Positions 11,111-23,453 of a DNA stretch of 64,000 nt are shown here, one piece after another. The notes beneath the pieces were generated by a model. It had not been told where the DNA came from. It was given only the letters and a program-made list of their open reading frames with translations, and did no database searches. The stretch spans positions 1,364,001-1,428,000 of the forward strand of contig JACTVC010000004.1 of NCBI GenBank assembly GCA_018417955.1, read 5' to 3'. Position numbers and translations under genes: made by a program. The stretch is from Laccaria trichodermophora (lineage: Eukaryota; Basidiomycota; Agaricomycetes; Agaricales; Hydnangiaceae). Positions within the stretch are counted from its first letter, which is position 1. Every line of letters starts with the position of its first letter.

Positions 11111-12300
11111 AGAAAGGAAGCTTCACCCGATCTAGGGCAAACGGCGCAACACGTTCACCGTCGCACGACCAGCCTCTCCTCTACACCATGAAGACCTACG
11201 GTCCATCGATCGTTGTCGTAAACGCGTGATGAGCATTTTGCAAAAAGTTGATGAAAGAGACCGCGTACCGTAACCTTCAGCAACAAGACAGTGACATGCG
11301 TAGCCTAACTCCCTCTCCATTTCTCGTCGATCTCTAATTTCACCGGTGGGAGGGAATTAATTGTGGCGATGGGGTTTCCAAATCATCCGCGGGCGAGGAT
11401 TACGGCGGAGAAGCGTTTGTGAAATGCAAGGGAGCCGACATAGCCTGACTGATGGAGAGATACGAGGGTGTAGCTGGATAAATAGAGATAGATACGTACT
11501 GCTGCTATAGACCCATCCCGTATCGTATATCCCTGGTGCGGTGGACTTTCCAGAGCCTATACCAGCTTAGTAGCTTGTGCGTGAGCGTGATCTCTCACTT
11601 CCTCTGTTAGGTTGACAATCAAGGAGCAATTGCCAATGACAGATTGAGCTCACCTCAGCGAGTGTCGACCACAAATTGAGCTCTAAGTCTCACATGTAAA
11701 GAGAAATTTAAGTGTGAATCCGAGGCGAGCAAAGGGTAAGTAATATGCGAGCTGGAGGTCGAGGTCAAAAACGTTCACGTTGATCAAATTCGTGTTGACC
11801 AACGTTTGTTTTCCTCCTTGTCTCTTTTCACCACCAGCAATGAAGTGCTCAAGCAGCTGCACTATTGACGAGTTTCCTCAGCTCATCAAGCGAGCTAGGT
11901 CATGAAGTAAGTATCTTATTTTTATAGTTCAATGATCACGTCTAACTTATGGTGATCACCATCTTAGCACGCAGTGGATTCGGAGTCGACGACTGCATCA
12001 GGCCTCGAAGATTGTAGGCACCTTGATTTGGAGACGTACAGTTGATACGCTGAAAACGTTGCGAATCGAAAGAAGCGGCCCAGCAATCTTTTTCAGGTGT
12101 TTTATCGCCGTCATTGTCTCTCACAACGTAAACTGAGTCTCGGTACTCACCTTCCATGCGCCAGTAAACACAACGGCTATCGGATATCCTTTGCGATGTT
12201 GTACCCCTGTTCTCAACCAAGGCTGGCGCTTACCCCCTCTCTCCTTCCTTTCCTCACACACGATCTCTTTCCACGTTCTTCCTGGGGTACGGAGGTATGC
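11111..12300. other. Conserved unit segment, no gene recognised
   Basis: The stretch matches 31566-32700. It includes a conserved short frame (ATG at about 11840, MKCSSSCTIDEFPQLIKRAR) followed by GTAAGT, which could be a small exon, but no protein family is recognised. The rest contains no convincing open frame. Confidence 0.4.
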
Positions 12301-13285
12301 CCTGCTTCACCCGCTGTTCAACGGATCAATATGACCTTACTTTCCGCAGGGCTATGTACAATGACAACACGTCCTTTGACAGGCATTGAAGCTACAACGT
12401 TGCGGGTCATCACAATCACATCCCTTTCAAATATCCCTTCACTTCTCAACCCAACAAATGCTTCTGCCCCATGACAACACCAACATGGCCTAAATCGCTT
12501 TGGGCTTATGCATGACCTGTCTCCGCCCCGTTTCGTCCTCTGGTATCTACACAACAACCGACGGCCCAACTCGTCATCATCAGGAGAAGAACGGCCAGAG
12601 CCATACGACCCCGCCATCAACCCCATCCCACCGCGCGTTGACGAGCAGTGTCTCCTAGCGGACTCTTCTGATAATGAACGGGGGGAGACGCATATAATGC
12701 AATCCAATCCCTGCTGGAGGAGGAAGAAAAGGGGGGATGGGAACGAACGGCCCAGTCTATTGAGGGCGGGCGGAATGAGAATCTTCGGGTTTGACGACTA
12801 CCTATCCAATACCCCGCCAATGACGCTGAGGATGCGCCTTTAATTCCATCCTCCTCACCGCAGCAGTAGTGGCAGCACGCCTACAACAACGCCAACTACC
12901 CAAGCTTTGATTTCCATGCCGCTCCATCAGACATATCCACCATCCAAAAAATCAAAGCGACTGAAGCCTTACAATCCATCCTTCCTGTCATTGGGAACAC
13001 CAGGTGCACTGATCCGTCCACCAGCCTCGACTGGCCCTGCTCGACGGTGCTTGGACTAACGATCTGAGCCTCGCTGACGCTGAACGCGGGTGATGAGGTG
13101 ATGCGAGGGAGGAGGATCGTGAGAATGTGTTTGACCTTGATCTTGATTAGGAGGTTGAGGAGCGTTTGAACTTGGGGTTGGGGAAGTAGGTACTCCTTCC
13201 AAGGTTTGCTGCTCTTCTGTCACACCCCATTTCACCATTCCGTCTGACTCTCCTCTCTAACTGTATCCTCGAAAGTATTGCCTAC
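12300..13285 (+). pseudogene. Degenerate unknown gene, unit 1 copy with internal deletion
   Basis: Traces of a protein of unknown function are spread over several frames: Ser/Asp/Glu-rich pieces (LADSSDNERGE), a glutamine- and proline-rich part, ISTIQKIKATEA, and near 13130 FDLDLDQEVEERLN. Compared with 32750-34070, this copy lacks about 400 bases after AAATCAAAGCGACTGAAGC (12981 versus 33376). Frames are broken in both copies. A pseudogene is inferred from the conserved but disrupted reading. Confidence 0.4.
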
Positions 13286-14990
13286 GTCTATATACTGCCC
13301 AATACATGATCACCCCTTTTGACAGAACTGCTTCTCGTAGTTCGGGCTGTTATAGCCCTCCTCCACTTGCTATTTCTGAAATTTACACGGTGACGTTTAT
13401 CCTCTGCGCACTGGGTGTTTTGCTGCCTGTCGCCGCTAAGAGCTTGGTTAGTCTGATGAGAAACCACAACGAACGATCTGCTCACCTCCGGCAGACAACG
13501 GATGGCGTTCTCGTGAGTATGACGTTGATGCGTTGGAGGACAGGCCCGATTGCCATGTCATCAAGCCTATGAAACGCAACCCATTAGCTTGCCATCGAGA
13601 AATCGGAGGCAAAGCAAGAGCATGTGGTTACACAATCAGAATTTTGAATTTCGCAGGGTAAAACCTCATTCACAAGGTGTCGAGGTTGAATAGACGGCTC
13701 GAGAGGTTTGGAAGATCATGAAACAGTTGAATGTGTCGGATGTTGTTGTTCAGTTGGCGGCGCTGTGTCGGGCTACAATGTTTGTTGAACGTGGAACATG
13801 TGGTGATCGATGCGACAGCGTCCATACAGAGCATGGGCGGGCTGGAGATTCAGTGGGCTAGTAAACCGCCCTCGACGTCGGTTCTGGAGGTACAGGTGTC
13901 TTAGTAGAGACATGGTTGTTGAGGAATTAGCACTCGTACCTGAGATACAACACCGTCTTGACCCCTCCTGCACAACTACCTTCTGCTCTGTGCCTCATCA
14001 AAAACTCAATTCACAAGTCGTTCTCAGCCCATTGTCGTAGGGACCTGAACGTATCCCTAATGTGCGTGAATAGAGCCCAAGGGGATGGCATGAGTCGGAG
14101 TCACTGCCGCATGACACTGACGAATGCATTGTCAGAAAACTAGTGCTTAGAAGACGATACGCCATGGACGAACCTTACGAATCCGAAGGATAATCGATAT
14201 CAATCTTTAGGCCTTGTACAAGTAACCTCGAGTCCGTAGACGAGACGCGGTAACTATAGGTAACGAGCTGGAAAAGATGACGCGTAGATGAGGTTGGTGG
14301 TCAAGGACAATGTCAATCAGACACCACAGTATTGAGTTCCCTCCATTTAGACCCCAGTTGAATATGGAGCAGAACAAGTTCGTGGTGGTCGACAATGACG
14401 TTGAACACATCGTTGTTGATCAACGGTTGTCCGATCATAGACTCTTGTGCAGCTTCACCAAAGCTTCACCTCGAAAATCCAGCATCTTACACTTGCTCTG
14501 TGGCCGCTACACGTTCAGGGTGTCATGGTGTAGGAATGGCAGAGCCAGCGGGCTTCGTTTGTATAGGGTGCATTTATTACGCCGTGCTCGTTCCCACCAA
14601 TTTGAACTAATTTCTGTAATCACAGGTGTGTATCGTCCGTCCCTCCATTCTCCTTCCCCCATCATTCACCAAAACGCTGGCGCTGTCCTCGACAACAAAC
14701 GGGTACGCACTGCGCCGGTTTAAAATGGCAAGCTAATTGCATTTTTAGCAGTTCACATAATGGGAAGCCGTCGCCACTTCCGCCCGGGCTGTAACTTCGA
14801 CTTGAATTCCCGTTATCGACAATTACACTTGGACGCCCCGTTGTATCCCTTTCCATCGGGCCGCCCTCTTCCCAACTCGATACTCAAGCTTTGCAGAGTC
14901 GCCCTTTGGAGTCCAACCGTTTTGAAGACGGGCTTTGCCTATCTCATCTTGTCATCATGATCTTTCTCTCGCATCGTGAGTGTCTATCCT
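13286..14990. other. Unit 1-only segment with a diverged copy of the 22.2-kb block
   Basis: This stretch has no counterpart in unit 2, where the transposon-rich insert lies instead. Around 13920-14140 it is a diverged copy of about 22170-22370 (shared ATGCATTGTCAGAAAACTAG and similar words). Small open frames exist (for example 13306-13572, with a hydrophobic YTVTFILCALGVLLPVA), but none is recognised. Function unknown. Confidence 0.4.
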
Positions 14991-16130
14991 CCCGCTTTGA
15001 ACCATTTGTTCCAAAACCATTCTCTAGACGTAAAAACCGACGAGACTGTCCTTTGTCGTCATCGCAGGCCTCAGCTTTTCCCCTCGCTCTTCTTTTCCAG
15101 CGCAGCGCACTGTCCTATATGCGAAAGATTTATACCCATACCAATTCTCTGTGGTTACAGATAGTTCTTCAGAGGTCCGTCCTGCTTCGTTATTTATTGA
15201 AGGGGTCAAGTTGACCTTACGTTTCGCAAAACGTAAGGTGTAGACAATGGTCCCGAGCATTATGCTTCGCTGCTGCCGACAGCTCAATCTTTCACCTTGT
15301 CCATTACCCACAGGAGGGTTCTCCATTTGGGGATTTCACAAGCGGAATGCGTTTACGACAATGTTCGTGTGTTTATGATCGCTCAAGTAAGAAAAGTAAA
15401 TTCACCTCTGAAGTTTGAACATTTAGAATTCCCAGTTCGACTCCAGGCTCCAAGCTGTAAGTCCCTATTCAACCATAGCCCGTTTTTCTTTTTGAATACT
15501 ATTCCAGATATAAATCACTCAAATCGCGAGCATTACTCTACCACTGGCCAGGCCATCACACTGTCCGACCTGCCTGTTGGCTTCATACAGTTCCGGTCTA
15601 TTAGGCCTCCCCTCCATGCAGTGCCAGTACTATGACGACATAACTCCCTCTTCACTGTAAGTGCCATGGAAGGACAAGGGCTGAATTGACGACACGAGGT
15701 AGGAAGATTAACTAAACACAATGGGGGAAGGCAGCTGGAACAGGTTGAGAAGGTTACAACCACTGTTACGAGGTAACTCAATGGTTTGTTGGATTCTAGC
15801 AATGTTTGTCTCCTTTGTCATCTTCGTAAATTTGTTCGCTCTTAAATCAATCTCATTGGTTTGCTTTTAATACTTTACAACTTAATGTTCATGAGAACTT
15901 CCTGCCCTGCAATCCAAATCATTCAGAGGGCCAAACTCAGCTGCATAAGGGTTAAGTCCCAGTGCTTTTGATTTCCATGTTGTTTCCATGTGCAAAAGAC
16001 ATTTAAATTGTTTTTCTACTTGACAAGATGGATGATATTTTAAACAATATGACTTAACAAACAGGAACTGGACTTGTTAATGCCAGGGGATGACCCCAGG
16101 CTCAAGGTAAATTTTTAGTATTTACAATGC
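14990..16130. repeat. Tandem-unit block shared with 51.44-52.5 kb, no clear gene
   Basis: Diverged copy of about 51440-52470. Shared words include GAGACTGTCCTT, ATACCCATACCAA, TTCTCCATTTGGGGATTTCA and ACAGGAACTGGACTTGTTAA. Open frames are short and broken. It lies 3' of the NACHT-WD40 gene and resumes the unit after the insertion in unit 2. Confidence 0.6.
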
Positions 16131-16160
16131 AGGCATTATGTGAAAACATACTGATACTAT

Positions 16161-17285
16161 TCATAGTGCTGCATTCATATCAACAACAACTACACAGCCA
16201 GATTTGTACCCCAAACATATTCGGGAGCCCCAAATTGAGGAACACCAAAAGTTGCGATATTGAGAGGGGATACAGCAGTCACAGTGGTTGGCCATTATCC
16301 AGTGACCATCATCTGATAACTGGGTAGAGAAATTCATGCCAAGCAAAGGTTGCTGCAAAGGATAGATGATGTGGAATTTCCCAGGGGTAGATTTATTCAC
16401 CCTACTGCCATCAGGCAATGTGGTGTCTGAAGTGAGTATTGATTGAGAATTTCCTGCTGTCAGATTCCAAATTCGGACTGTTTTGTCATGTGATCCAGAG
16501 ACAACTCAGCTGCCATCATGCGAGAATGCAACAGATTTCACCCAACCTGTGTGGCCCTTCAGCTCAGCCTCCACCTTGCCTGTGGTCACATTCCAAATTC
16601 GGACTGTTTTGTCATCTGATCCAGAGACAACTCGGCTGCCATCCTGCAAGAATGCAACAGAATTCATGCAATCTGTGTGGCCCTTCAGCTCAGCCTCCAC
16701 CTTGCCTGTGGTCACATTCCAGATTCGGACTGTTTTGTCACATGATCCAGAGACAACTTGGCTGCCATCCTGTGAGAATGCAACAGATTTCACCCAATCT
16801 GTGTGGCCCTTCAGCTCAGCTTCCACCTCGCCTGTGGTCACATTCCAAATTCGGACTGTTTTGTCATGTGATCCAGAAACAACTTGGCTGCCATCCTGCG
16901 AGAATGCAACAGAATTCACCCAATCTGTGTGGCCCTTCAGCTCAGCCTCCACCTTGCCTGTCATCACATTCCAAATTTGGACAGTGCTGTCATTTGATCC
17001 AGAGACAACTCGGCTGCCATCTTGTGAGAATCCAACAGATTGTACCCATGACCCAGTTCGTATAATCAGCTCTGCAGGGTCCCATGAGTCAGATAATCCA
17101 AGAGTCACTTTTGGAACTCTGCTGACATCAGCAGGGTAGGCCTTGCGTATCGATGAATTCTTTGGAATCCACATAAGTGCTGACTCATAGATCTCCATGC
17201 AATGTTTTTGGACAGCTTCAAAGTTCATTTGTAAACACCGGCAGGCATCATGAACAAGTAACTGAAGATCATGGAATTTGAAGGC
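16161..17285 (-). pseudogene. WD40 exon of NACHT-WD40 gene, copy A, nonsense codon
   Basis: This is the second visible exon of the gene continued at 17348-18849. It joins through an intron at 17286-17347 (GTAAGT...CAG on the minus strand). After a linker typical of basidiomycete NLRs (YESALMWIPKNSSIRKAY) come five WD40 repeats of 42 residues. Their consensus is SVAFSQDGSRVVSGS, DKTVRIWNVTTG and EVEAELKGHT. In the fifth repeat TGA (plus-strand 16506-16508) replaces the CGA of DGSRVV. The original frame continues behind it to 16161, ending with the C-terminal module (IPSQYRNFWCSS, ICLGYKSGCVVVVDM). WD40 arrays in such proteins serve as the ligand-sensing part. Confidence 0.85.
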
Positions 17286-17347
17286 CTGTCAATCAGAATA
17301 TTATTAGACTCACAATGCTTTCTCCCTCATTATGGCAAATAACTTAC

Positions 17348-18849
17348 CAATAAAACAGTGATTACACCACCCAGGGATTTCAGTCCAGTCTGCAGCTCAC
17401 CCAGTATGCTGAGACACTCTATCCAGTGCAAAAGATGCTTGTGCAGAAAACACTAAGAGTGTCAACAAGTACAGATTCAAGTTCCTTGACCTCTGCTAAA
17501 TGATCAGCCCAATAGATGCATGAGTATTTGAGTGCTTCAGAAATTTTGCCAGTGTTCTCTGGAGAGTTGGCCCTGTCTCTGTGCGACAATGTCAATTCTA
17601 TGGGGACTTCACATATGTTGTACTTCAGTGACTTGTTCATCAGCATCAAACATTTGAGAGCAATCAGTGTATGACCCTTGGAAGCAACCAGTGAAGGAAA
17701 TGATGGGCAACACTCAGGAGAACACCGGACTGGATTGGTGATGAAGTCAGGAAATGAGGCATGGAATGGAGCAACCACAGCCCCAGGTTGATCAGGAATG
17801 TGAATAACAGAGGTGAGCCATGACAAATATGACTGCACATTGCTTTCCAGTGATAGAGATGTAATGGCTTCCATCGACAATGGATTTCGAAGGAATATGG
17901 TGATCAACAAGACATTTCTCATATCATCAACTTCATGCAACTCCTTGTCTTCGCAGACCTTCTCCATGACATGTACATAGAGAGAATCAATCTCGGTTTC
18001 AAATTTGTTGATTGATTTCCGGCCATGAGCCAGCATTGCGGCGAGACGGGGCTTATAGTTTTCACCACCATTGGTGATATACCGAACAGCAGTCGCTGCA
18101 TAAATGAAGAGGCTGCCAGAACTTGTGACGAGCCCAGACAGTTCATCATCCTTGATGCGGGCCAATGATGTCCTGAGATATATCCGGATATCATTCTGGA
18201 CTATGTCCTTCTCGATGTCATGGAGATAGAAGTACCCTCGAATGCTATCGCTAGTAGACCTGAAGGCAGTGCGAATCCGATTCTCATCTCGGCTGGCTAG
18301 GAATATCTTGAGCGGAATTTTCGACGCCCATTCCAGAACAAGTTTAATGAACAATGCGACGACTTCAAGGTTGGCACATTCATCAATGGCATCAATAACG
18401 ACAACTTTATCCACCATGACCGGGCCGACGGTCGTTCGAACAGGATTATAAATCAGCCGCTTGAACTGCTCCTTAATGTTAGAATAGGTCGGTTCCGCCA
18501 GAGTAGGGTCGTCCTCGATGGCCTTGATGACCTCAACTTTGATAGCAGGTGAAGCTCTGGCCAGAGAATGTGCAATAACAGGAATGATAAGGCGTGCGTT
18601 CCTGGTTTTCTCCGATGCTCGAGAAGCAAAGAAACTGCCGCCAAGAATGTTTTTCGCCTCGAGATGTTCACAGAACGTGTGCGCGATGGTCGATTTTCCG
18701 ATTCCCGCCATACCTACCATCCAGTACACCCTGCTGCTATTGGCGTCCGAGGCCCAAGTGTCCAATTGTTCGAGGACCTTTACGCGGGTCCCTTGCATGC
18801 AGCCAGTGGGGTCGCCGTAAGACGACTGTCGAGTCTTATATGATGTCAT
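17348..18849 (-). pseudogene. NACHT ATPase exon of NACHT-WD40 gene, copy A, frameshifted
   Basis: A STAND/NLR-type NTPase. Walker A is GMAGIGKST (about residues 46-54 from the visible Met), Walker B is VVVIDAIDEC, and the sensor-like stretch is KIFLASRDENRIR. These domains act as nucleotide-controlled switches in fungal non-self recognition. The open frame reads further upstream of the visible Met (SIEKLNHE before MTSYKTRQ), so the true start lies in an unresolved 5' exon. Near 17445 a run of four A replaces five A of copy B, shifting the frame after LVDTL and giving a premature stop. With the WD40 nonsense codon, copy A carries two independent lesions. Confidence 0.85.
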
Positions 18850-19160
18850 TTCGTGATTGAGTTTTTCGATGGAATCTGTGGGTATATAAGCGCCACGAAG
18901 CTTAGAGCTATGTTCTCTTGGGATAATCTATCTCACCTTGACCCCGATGTTCATGAACCTCAATCTTGACAAAAAATTTAATCAATATCTCAAACCATCA
19001 ATGCTGTTCGACACACATTTTTAGCGATATTGACTCTTGCATCCCTTATAACAAAGTCGTGCGCTCCCTGCATTACATTCTGGTATTCCCGAAGACAAAG
19101 GAAATGAGCGAATAAATTTGTTGGCACATTTTAAACACACCAGCGAGGTACCCTCTCCCG
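18850..19160 (-). other. Likely 5' exon and leader region of NACHT copy A
   Basis: Conserved with 55597-55885. The minus strand reads SIEKLNHE in frame into the NACHT exon, and GGTCAAGGTGAGAT near 18935 offers a donor-like site. Exon structure here could not be fixed. Confidence 0.35.
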
Positions 19161-20862
19161 GCCATCAGCAAAACGACATTATTCTTACCAGTCCTTACCT
19201 GACAAGGTAAGGTCCACAAGGTCCACAAGGTTCGTCAGATTCCTAGTCACCATGTATTGCCTGTTAGCTGACAAAATTATGACCAGATTCCACCCAGGTT
19301 GGTGGGATTACCCCATTTTGCAACAACAATGTATGATAGCCCGAGAATCCTTACCATGTACTGTAAGGTCTGAGTAAGAATTCAATGTCATGTAATGAGG
19401 TCCATTACTTTTCTCGTTCTCCAGTGTTCACATCGCAAAAAAACAAAGGAAATAATATATTAAAACTCAGAAATACTACAGAGTAAAAGATGCATTGAGG
19501 GGAACGGATGAATACCAATTCCACCACAATAACCACCCCGAGCGTGTCGGCAAGGAAACAAGCTATATTGTTTTTGAGGAAGGTGTCGTCAAGTAAGAAC
19601 GTCAAATTGGACTCACCGTCGAAACTCGAAGAGATTTTTACACATATATGCGTTCAAACAGCCTGTAATTCAAATTTCAGCCACCAGAATAGACAAAAAA
19701 TAGAGCATCGAATACGTACGGAAGGTGTTCGAGAAATTTCGATCCCATGGATCTGATATTTCTGCATATATGTGCCCGGAATGCCGTAAATTCGTTGATT
19801 GAGCGTTTTGGTGAGCACCGAGCGGAAGGAAACCTACCTCGTACTTTTCCTCAACCAAACCTCTGACCATGATCTTATCATGGTAAAAGATTTCGGCTTG
19901 TGGACGACTGCCAGTCTGTAGGGAAGCCTGTCCTTGCTTGAGTCGCTTCAAGAAACAGTGCCGGCAGAGGTCATACTTACAGTGATGCACCATCCCTGTT
20001 CTCCTCCTCGTGTTCGGCGTGCTCAAGGTTGGCGACATCGCGACTGTCTCGTTGTCTCCATCCTCGTCGTCCTGCTGTTGGCGTGGAAGCGATGAGGAGC
20101 GAACGGCAGGATGAAGTGAGGCGGCAATGGGATAGTGGAGGGAGGAGAGGAATAGAGTTGGTGGGGGTGGGGTGGTGGGGCGGAAAGAAAGCGAATTTGA
20201 TGCAGCGTCGGTGTGCGTTGGTACTTATGCGGTTTCGGATACGTCGTCGATTGTGAGTCGAGACTCGAGAGGCGCTGTTGCTATTTTTGGGCTATCAGCT
20301 CATGTGACCTTCGGCAATATCCGATTAGCTTAACGCCTCAGCCAAACTCCCTTGCAACTCCCTCGCCTTTTTCTGCTGAGTTCAAATATCACAAGGATAT
20401 GTACGGGATAATATATCTATCTTACCTCAGTTTGATGCTCATTATTGTGTCACAAGCTTAATTCCTCACAGCACTGTCCCCGGTCGGCGTGCTCAATAAA
20501 ATTTCCCCCGCCAACTTATCAACCGAGCATCCACGCCCTGCAGCCTGCACTGTGCAGCCTTCGGAAAACTCTATTTTTTTTTGGCAGGCTAGATGTCCTA
20601 AGAAAAATCTCTTCACTTCCTGAACAAACATTTTGACACCCTTACCCTACCTTACAATGTCTATCATAACTTCCTTGAGAATACCTGAATCCAATCAACT
20701 TAAATTTACTATACCAGGATATGGACAAGATTCTTTTAGAGTAGAAGGTCCAGCCAAGATTACTTTACATTATATGGTGAATTCAAGCTCGACATTTATT
20801 TTCGGACTTTACCGGGACCACAAGTCATTACGTAATACCAGGGTAATGTTGTTTTGCTGATG
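19161..20862. mobile_element. 1.7-kb TIR insertion with empty site in unit 2
   Basis: It starts with CATCAGCAAAACGACATTA (19163) and ends with the inverted TAATGTTGTTTTGCTGATG (to 20862). The flanks CCCTCTCCCG and CGTAACTTCCGG are joined directly in unit 2 (CTCTCCCGTAACTTCAGG, about 55892), so this is an insertion with a short duplication at most. Inside, a minus-strand frame (20038-19670) includes HHCKYDLCRHCFLKRL, and a plus frame at about 20657 reads MSIITSLRIPESNQLKF. Neither is a recognised transposase; captured host fragments are possible. It appears non-autonomous. Confidence 0.75.
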
Positions 20863-22880
20863 CGTAACTTCCGGCCCCCTTGTAGATGTCAAGCTAGATC
20901 TCATTGGCAGGACGCCATCTGCGGGCGTGGGCGTAATGAACTCCAACCTCGAACCGCCAGGGCATTCTTCATGTGGGTGATTTGTGCCTGTGAGGTGATC
21001 AAGCAATCGCTTGAAGTTTCCTTTCAAACGAACAGACATCGTGGTTCAGAAGAGAGCGTCGATGCAGTGCGGCGTCAGTTTGCACGATGGCCATGGGTAG
21101 CGGGCCGCCTCGCGGGGTCACCTGACATTCCTGAGGTCCCAGCGCCAAAGAGGTGAAGGCGCAGTGTCATGGTTCGGCATCAAGTCAGCGAGGACGCACG
21201 GAAGTGCCAGAAAAAACGGTGGTCAACGGAGAAGTGCGAAGGGAAAACAACGCCTTTCAGCAGACTCGAGGGGACGAAGAGACAATATTTCATTCTAGAT
21301 ATTCACAAGGGACAAGCTAAAACGAACCTTAAAAGACGAGCACACATAGATGGCTCGTTCACCATCATTAAGTAGGACCTAGCGACCCTATCACGGCTAG
21401 ATGTCATTCTGGCTCTACCTCTTGCCATCCATCGTCGCTCACATTCCTTCTTGCCCCTCTCGCTACCATCCTCCTCACTAATCCGCAGGAGTGGGGGTTG
21501 TGTTTCATATGTTGGGAGGACAAGCACCCACTGAGGCGGACGACGAATGATGGGGGTCGCAAGGATGATCTTGGTCTCCTTCAGCACAGGCCCTTCCGTC
21601 GGCGGTCGTAAGATGTGATGTTTTTGGCCGGGCTTGGAAGCACTGTATCCCACCACCGCTAGATAGCTGACGTTAGGGAGAGCCGTTGGTCACGGAGCTG
21701 CGGAGTGCTGAGATCTAGGTGGGGAGGACCCAAGGAAAGCATCGGCACGAATCACGGAACACCAGGCGGCCGCAGGAGTCGGCACGGGCAAGCACATCAT
21801 CCCCCGCACTGACATTCCAAGCAGGCATTAGTTCATCACCTACGGGAAGGTGTGCTCGTTTGTGTAAACTCGACGCCTCAGGGTTGCCACGTCATTGATC
21901 CTGCAAAACGATAGGGTGATAAGCTCGTCGTCGAAAGCCAGAAATGTTCAAGTTGGAGCCATACCCAAAGCAAGAGGGCTTACAAAAAGATTCCCAGCGG
22001 TCTCAATACTGGAGGTGGCCCAAGGCGATTTGAAGCGCCGTACTGAGTCGAGTACGTCGGGCGTTGAACGTGTCTGGGTCGATCTTAGGCTTGACCAAAA
22101 GGAAATGGCCTAAAACGGCAGAGATATTAGCAGGAATTGACCCCCGGAAGAATTGACGCCCATACCTGCGGTAGATCACTGGCCTTGACCCTGTTCCTGC
22201 ACAAATACCCTCTTCTCTGTGCGCACCTCATCAAAATCTCATTTCTGCCACACGTCGTCCTGAGCACATCGTCTTAGGGACCGGAACTTATCCCTGGTGT
22301 GCATGAGTCGAGCCCGAGGGAATGGTACGGTACTAATGAATGCAATGTCAGAAAAACTAGAGCTTAGAAAGGGTAGAGCGTGGACGTACGGTACGTGACA
22401 CAATCTTCCGGACTCGTCCGCCAGTCGTCAACGTTTCAACCTATGATCGTAACGTTGACGGGCAGTGTATATGCTGTTTGAGTGTGCGTCGCAGACGTAG
22501 AATCTGAACTGGATGACGGGCGAGACAAGTTGTCAGAGAGAAGAGGACTGGATGAATCTGAGAGACACGTACTTTATTACTCATTGGCTCAACCTCTCAT
22601 GTATCCGAGGCCAACTTCATTTGCAATGAACACACACGTGGTTCAACGAGCTGAGAGAGAGAGACTGCCTCAGCGCGGTTTTCTTCCTTGGCCAAAGGTG
22701 CTGGTAGGCCGCGGCGTCGGACGGTGGTGGAAAAAAGAAGTATCTGAAAGTCCTACCCTCCGAGTCCTAGTACTCACTGGCGTTGCTCACAGCCAGGTAA
22801 GTAACGGAAAACGGCCAGGTGCCAGGTGCAGTGAATATGGGAGGCAATCGATGCTTTTCGCACACAAGCGACGATTCTGA
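20863..22880. repeat. Unit block 3, copy 1 (matches 55.9-57.9 kb)
   Basis: About 2 kb conserved with 55900-57930, and again in split form at 58040-58480 plus 60640-61450. Shared words include GAAGTGCGA, CGCCTTTCAGC, GACAAGCTAAAAC and GATGACGGGCGAGACAAGTT. A minus-strand reading near 21400-21660 and a plus frame at 22482-22880 (DDGRDKLSERRGLDESERH) recur among copies but shift frame. No family is recognised, and coding status is doubtful. Confidence 0.6.
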
Positions 22881-22976
22881 GAAATTAGAATCGTCACAAA
22901 TTCACATAAATAAATTCAAATACTCAACGTTTATTCACTGACTTCATCACCATTTCTGGCCTCTCATCTCAACGCC

Positions 22977-23453
22977 ATGGACATCATCAAGGTTTACGGG
23001 TTCCCCATGAATGAGGCCTGGATGGTCCAAGAGTGCGTCAGACCGGGATTCTCCAAACCAGAAGACGACATCTACGGGAGAAGCTTGGACGTTGGGCCTG
23101 TCTTTGATGCGATCAAGCGACGCAGTGGCATCCAAGAGCTCCACATGAACTGCGTTTGGCTCGGTGACGGACTCAGCATACTTTTCTGGCACCTTCCATT
23201 CGAGAGGTGGAAGCCACCCCGCACCTCGTCATTGGAGCGTCGTCTGGAAGAGTTCCTTCAGCTGGCAAACCTCCCTTCAATGAAACCCGCCATGTATGCT
23301 TCGTCGGATGGAGACTTGCCGAAGGTTCTGCGAGGGTTGGAACAAGCGCCACTCTGGATAGAAAAGATGAGATTAGAGAGCTCTCCACTGTATCGGCCGC
23401 CCAATGTACGTTCCTTCTGCTCATGCTTTTGCTGCTCCCACTTACCATGTTAA
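22977..23453 (+). CDS. DIIKVYG-family hypothetical protein, copy 3, full length
   Basis: The best-preserved member of the unknown family. The ATG at 22977 opens MDIIKVYGFPMNEAWMVQEC and the frame runs without interruption through KRRSGIQELHMNCVW, LFWHLPFERWKPPRT, LERRLEEFLQLANLPSMKPA, GDLPKVLRGLEQAP and IEKMRLESSPLYRPPN. GTACGT at about 23406, right after PPN, is a strong donor, so the Cys/Ser-rich tail to 23453 is probably intron and a further exon may follow. No transmembrane segment is visible; the many Trp, Leu and charged residues suggest a soluble protein. The sequence before the ATG is the empty site of the 3.6-kb MITE. Unit 2 lacks this gene. Confidence 0.55.
   Translation: MDIIKVYGFPMNEAWMVQECVRPGFSKPEDDIYGRSLDVGPVFDAIKRRSGIQELHMNCVWLGDGLSILFWHLPFERWKPPRTSSLERRLEEFLQLANLPSMKPAMYASSDGDLPKVLRGLEQAPLWIEKMRLESSPLYRPPNVRSFCSCFCCSHLPC

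Noticed and set aside
12318..12707. Minus-strand 129-residue frame considered as a gene
   Set aside because: The opposite strand better explains conservation between units, and the frame is changed in the unit 2 copy.
16500..17060. Regular repeats that could suggest a CRISPR-like array
   Set aside because: The 126-base period encodes WD40 blades in one frame, there are no unique spacers of equal length, and the genome is eukaryotic.
16439..17139. Two plus-strand frames over 200 residues
   Set aside because: They are antisense readings of the WD40 repeats, open because the 126-base repeat unit keeps all copies in phase.
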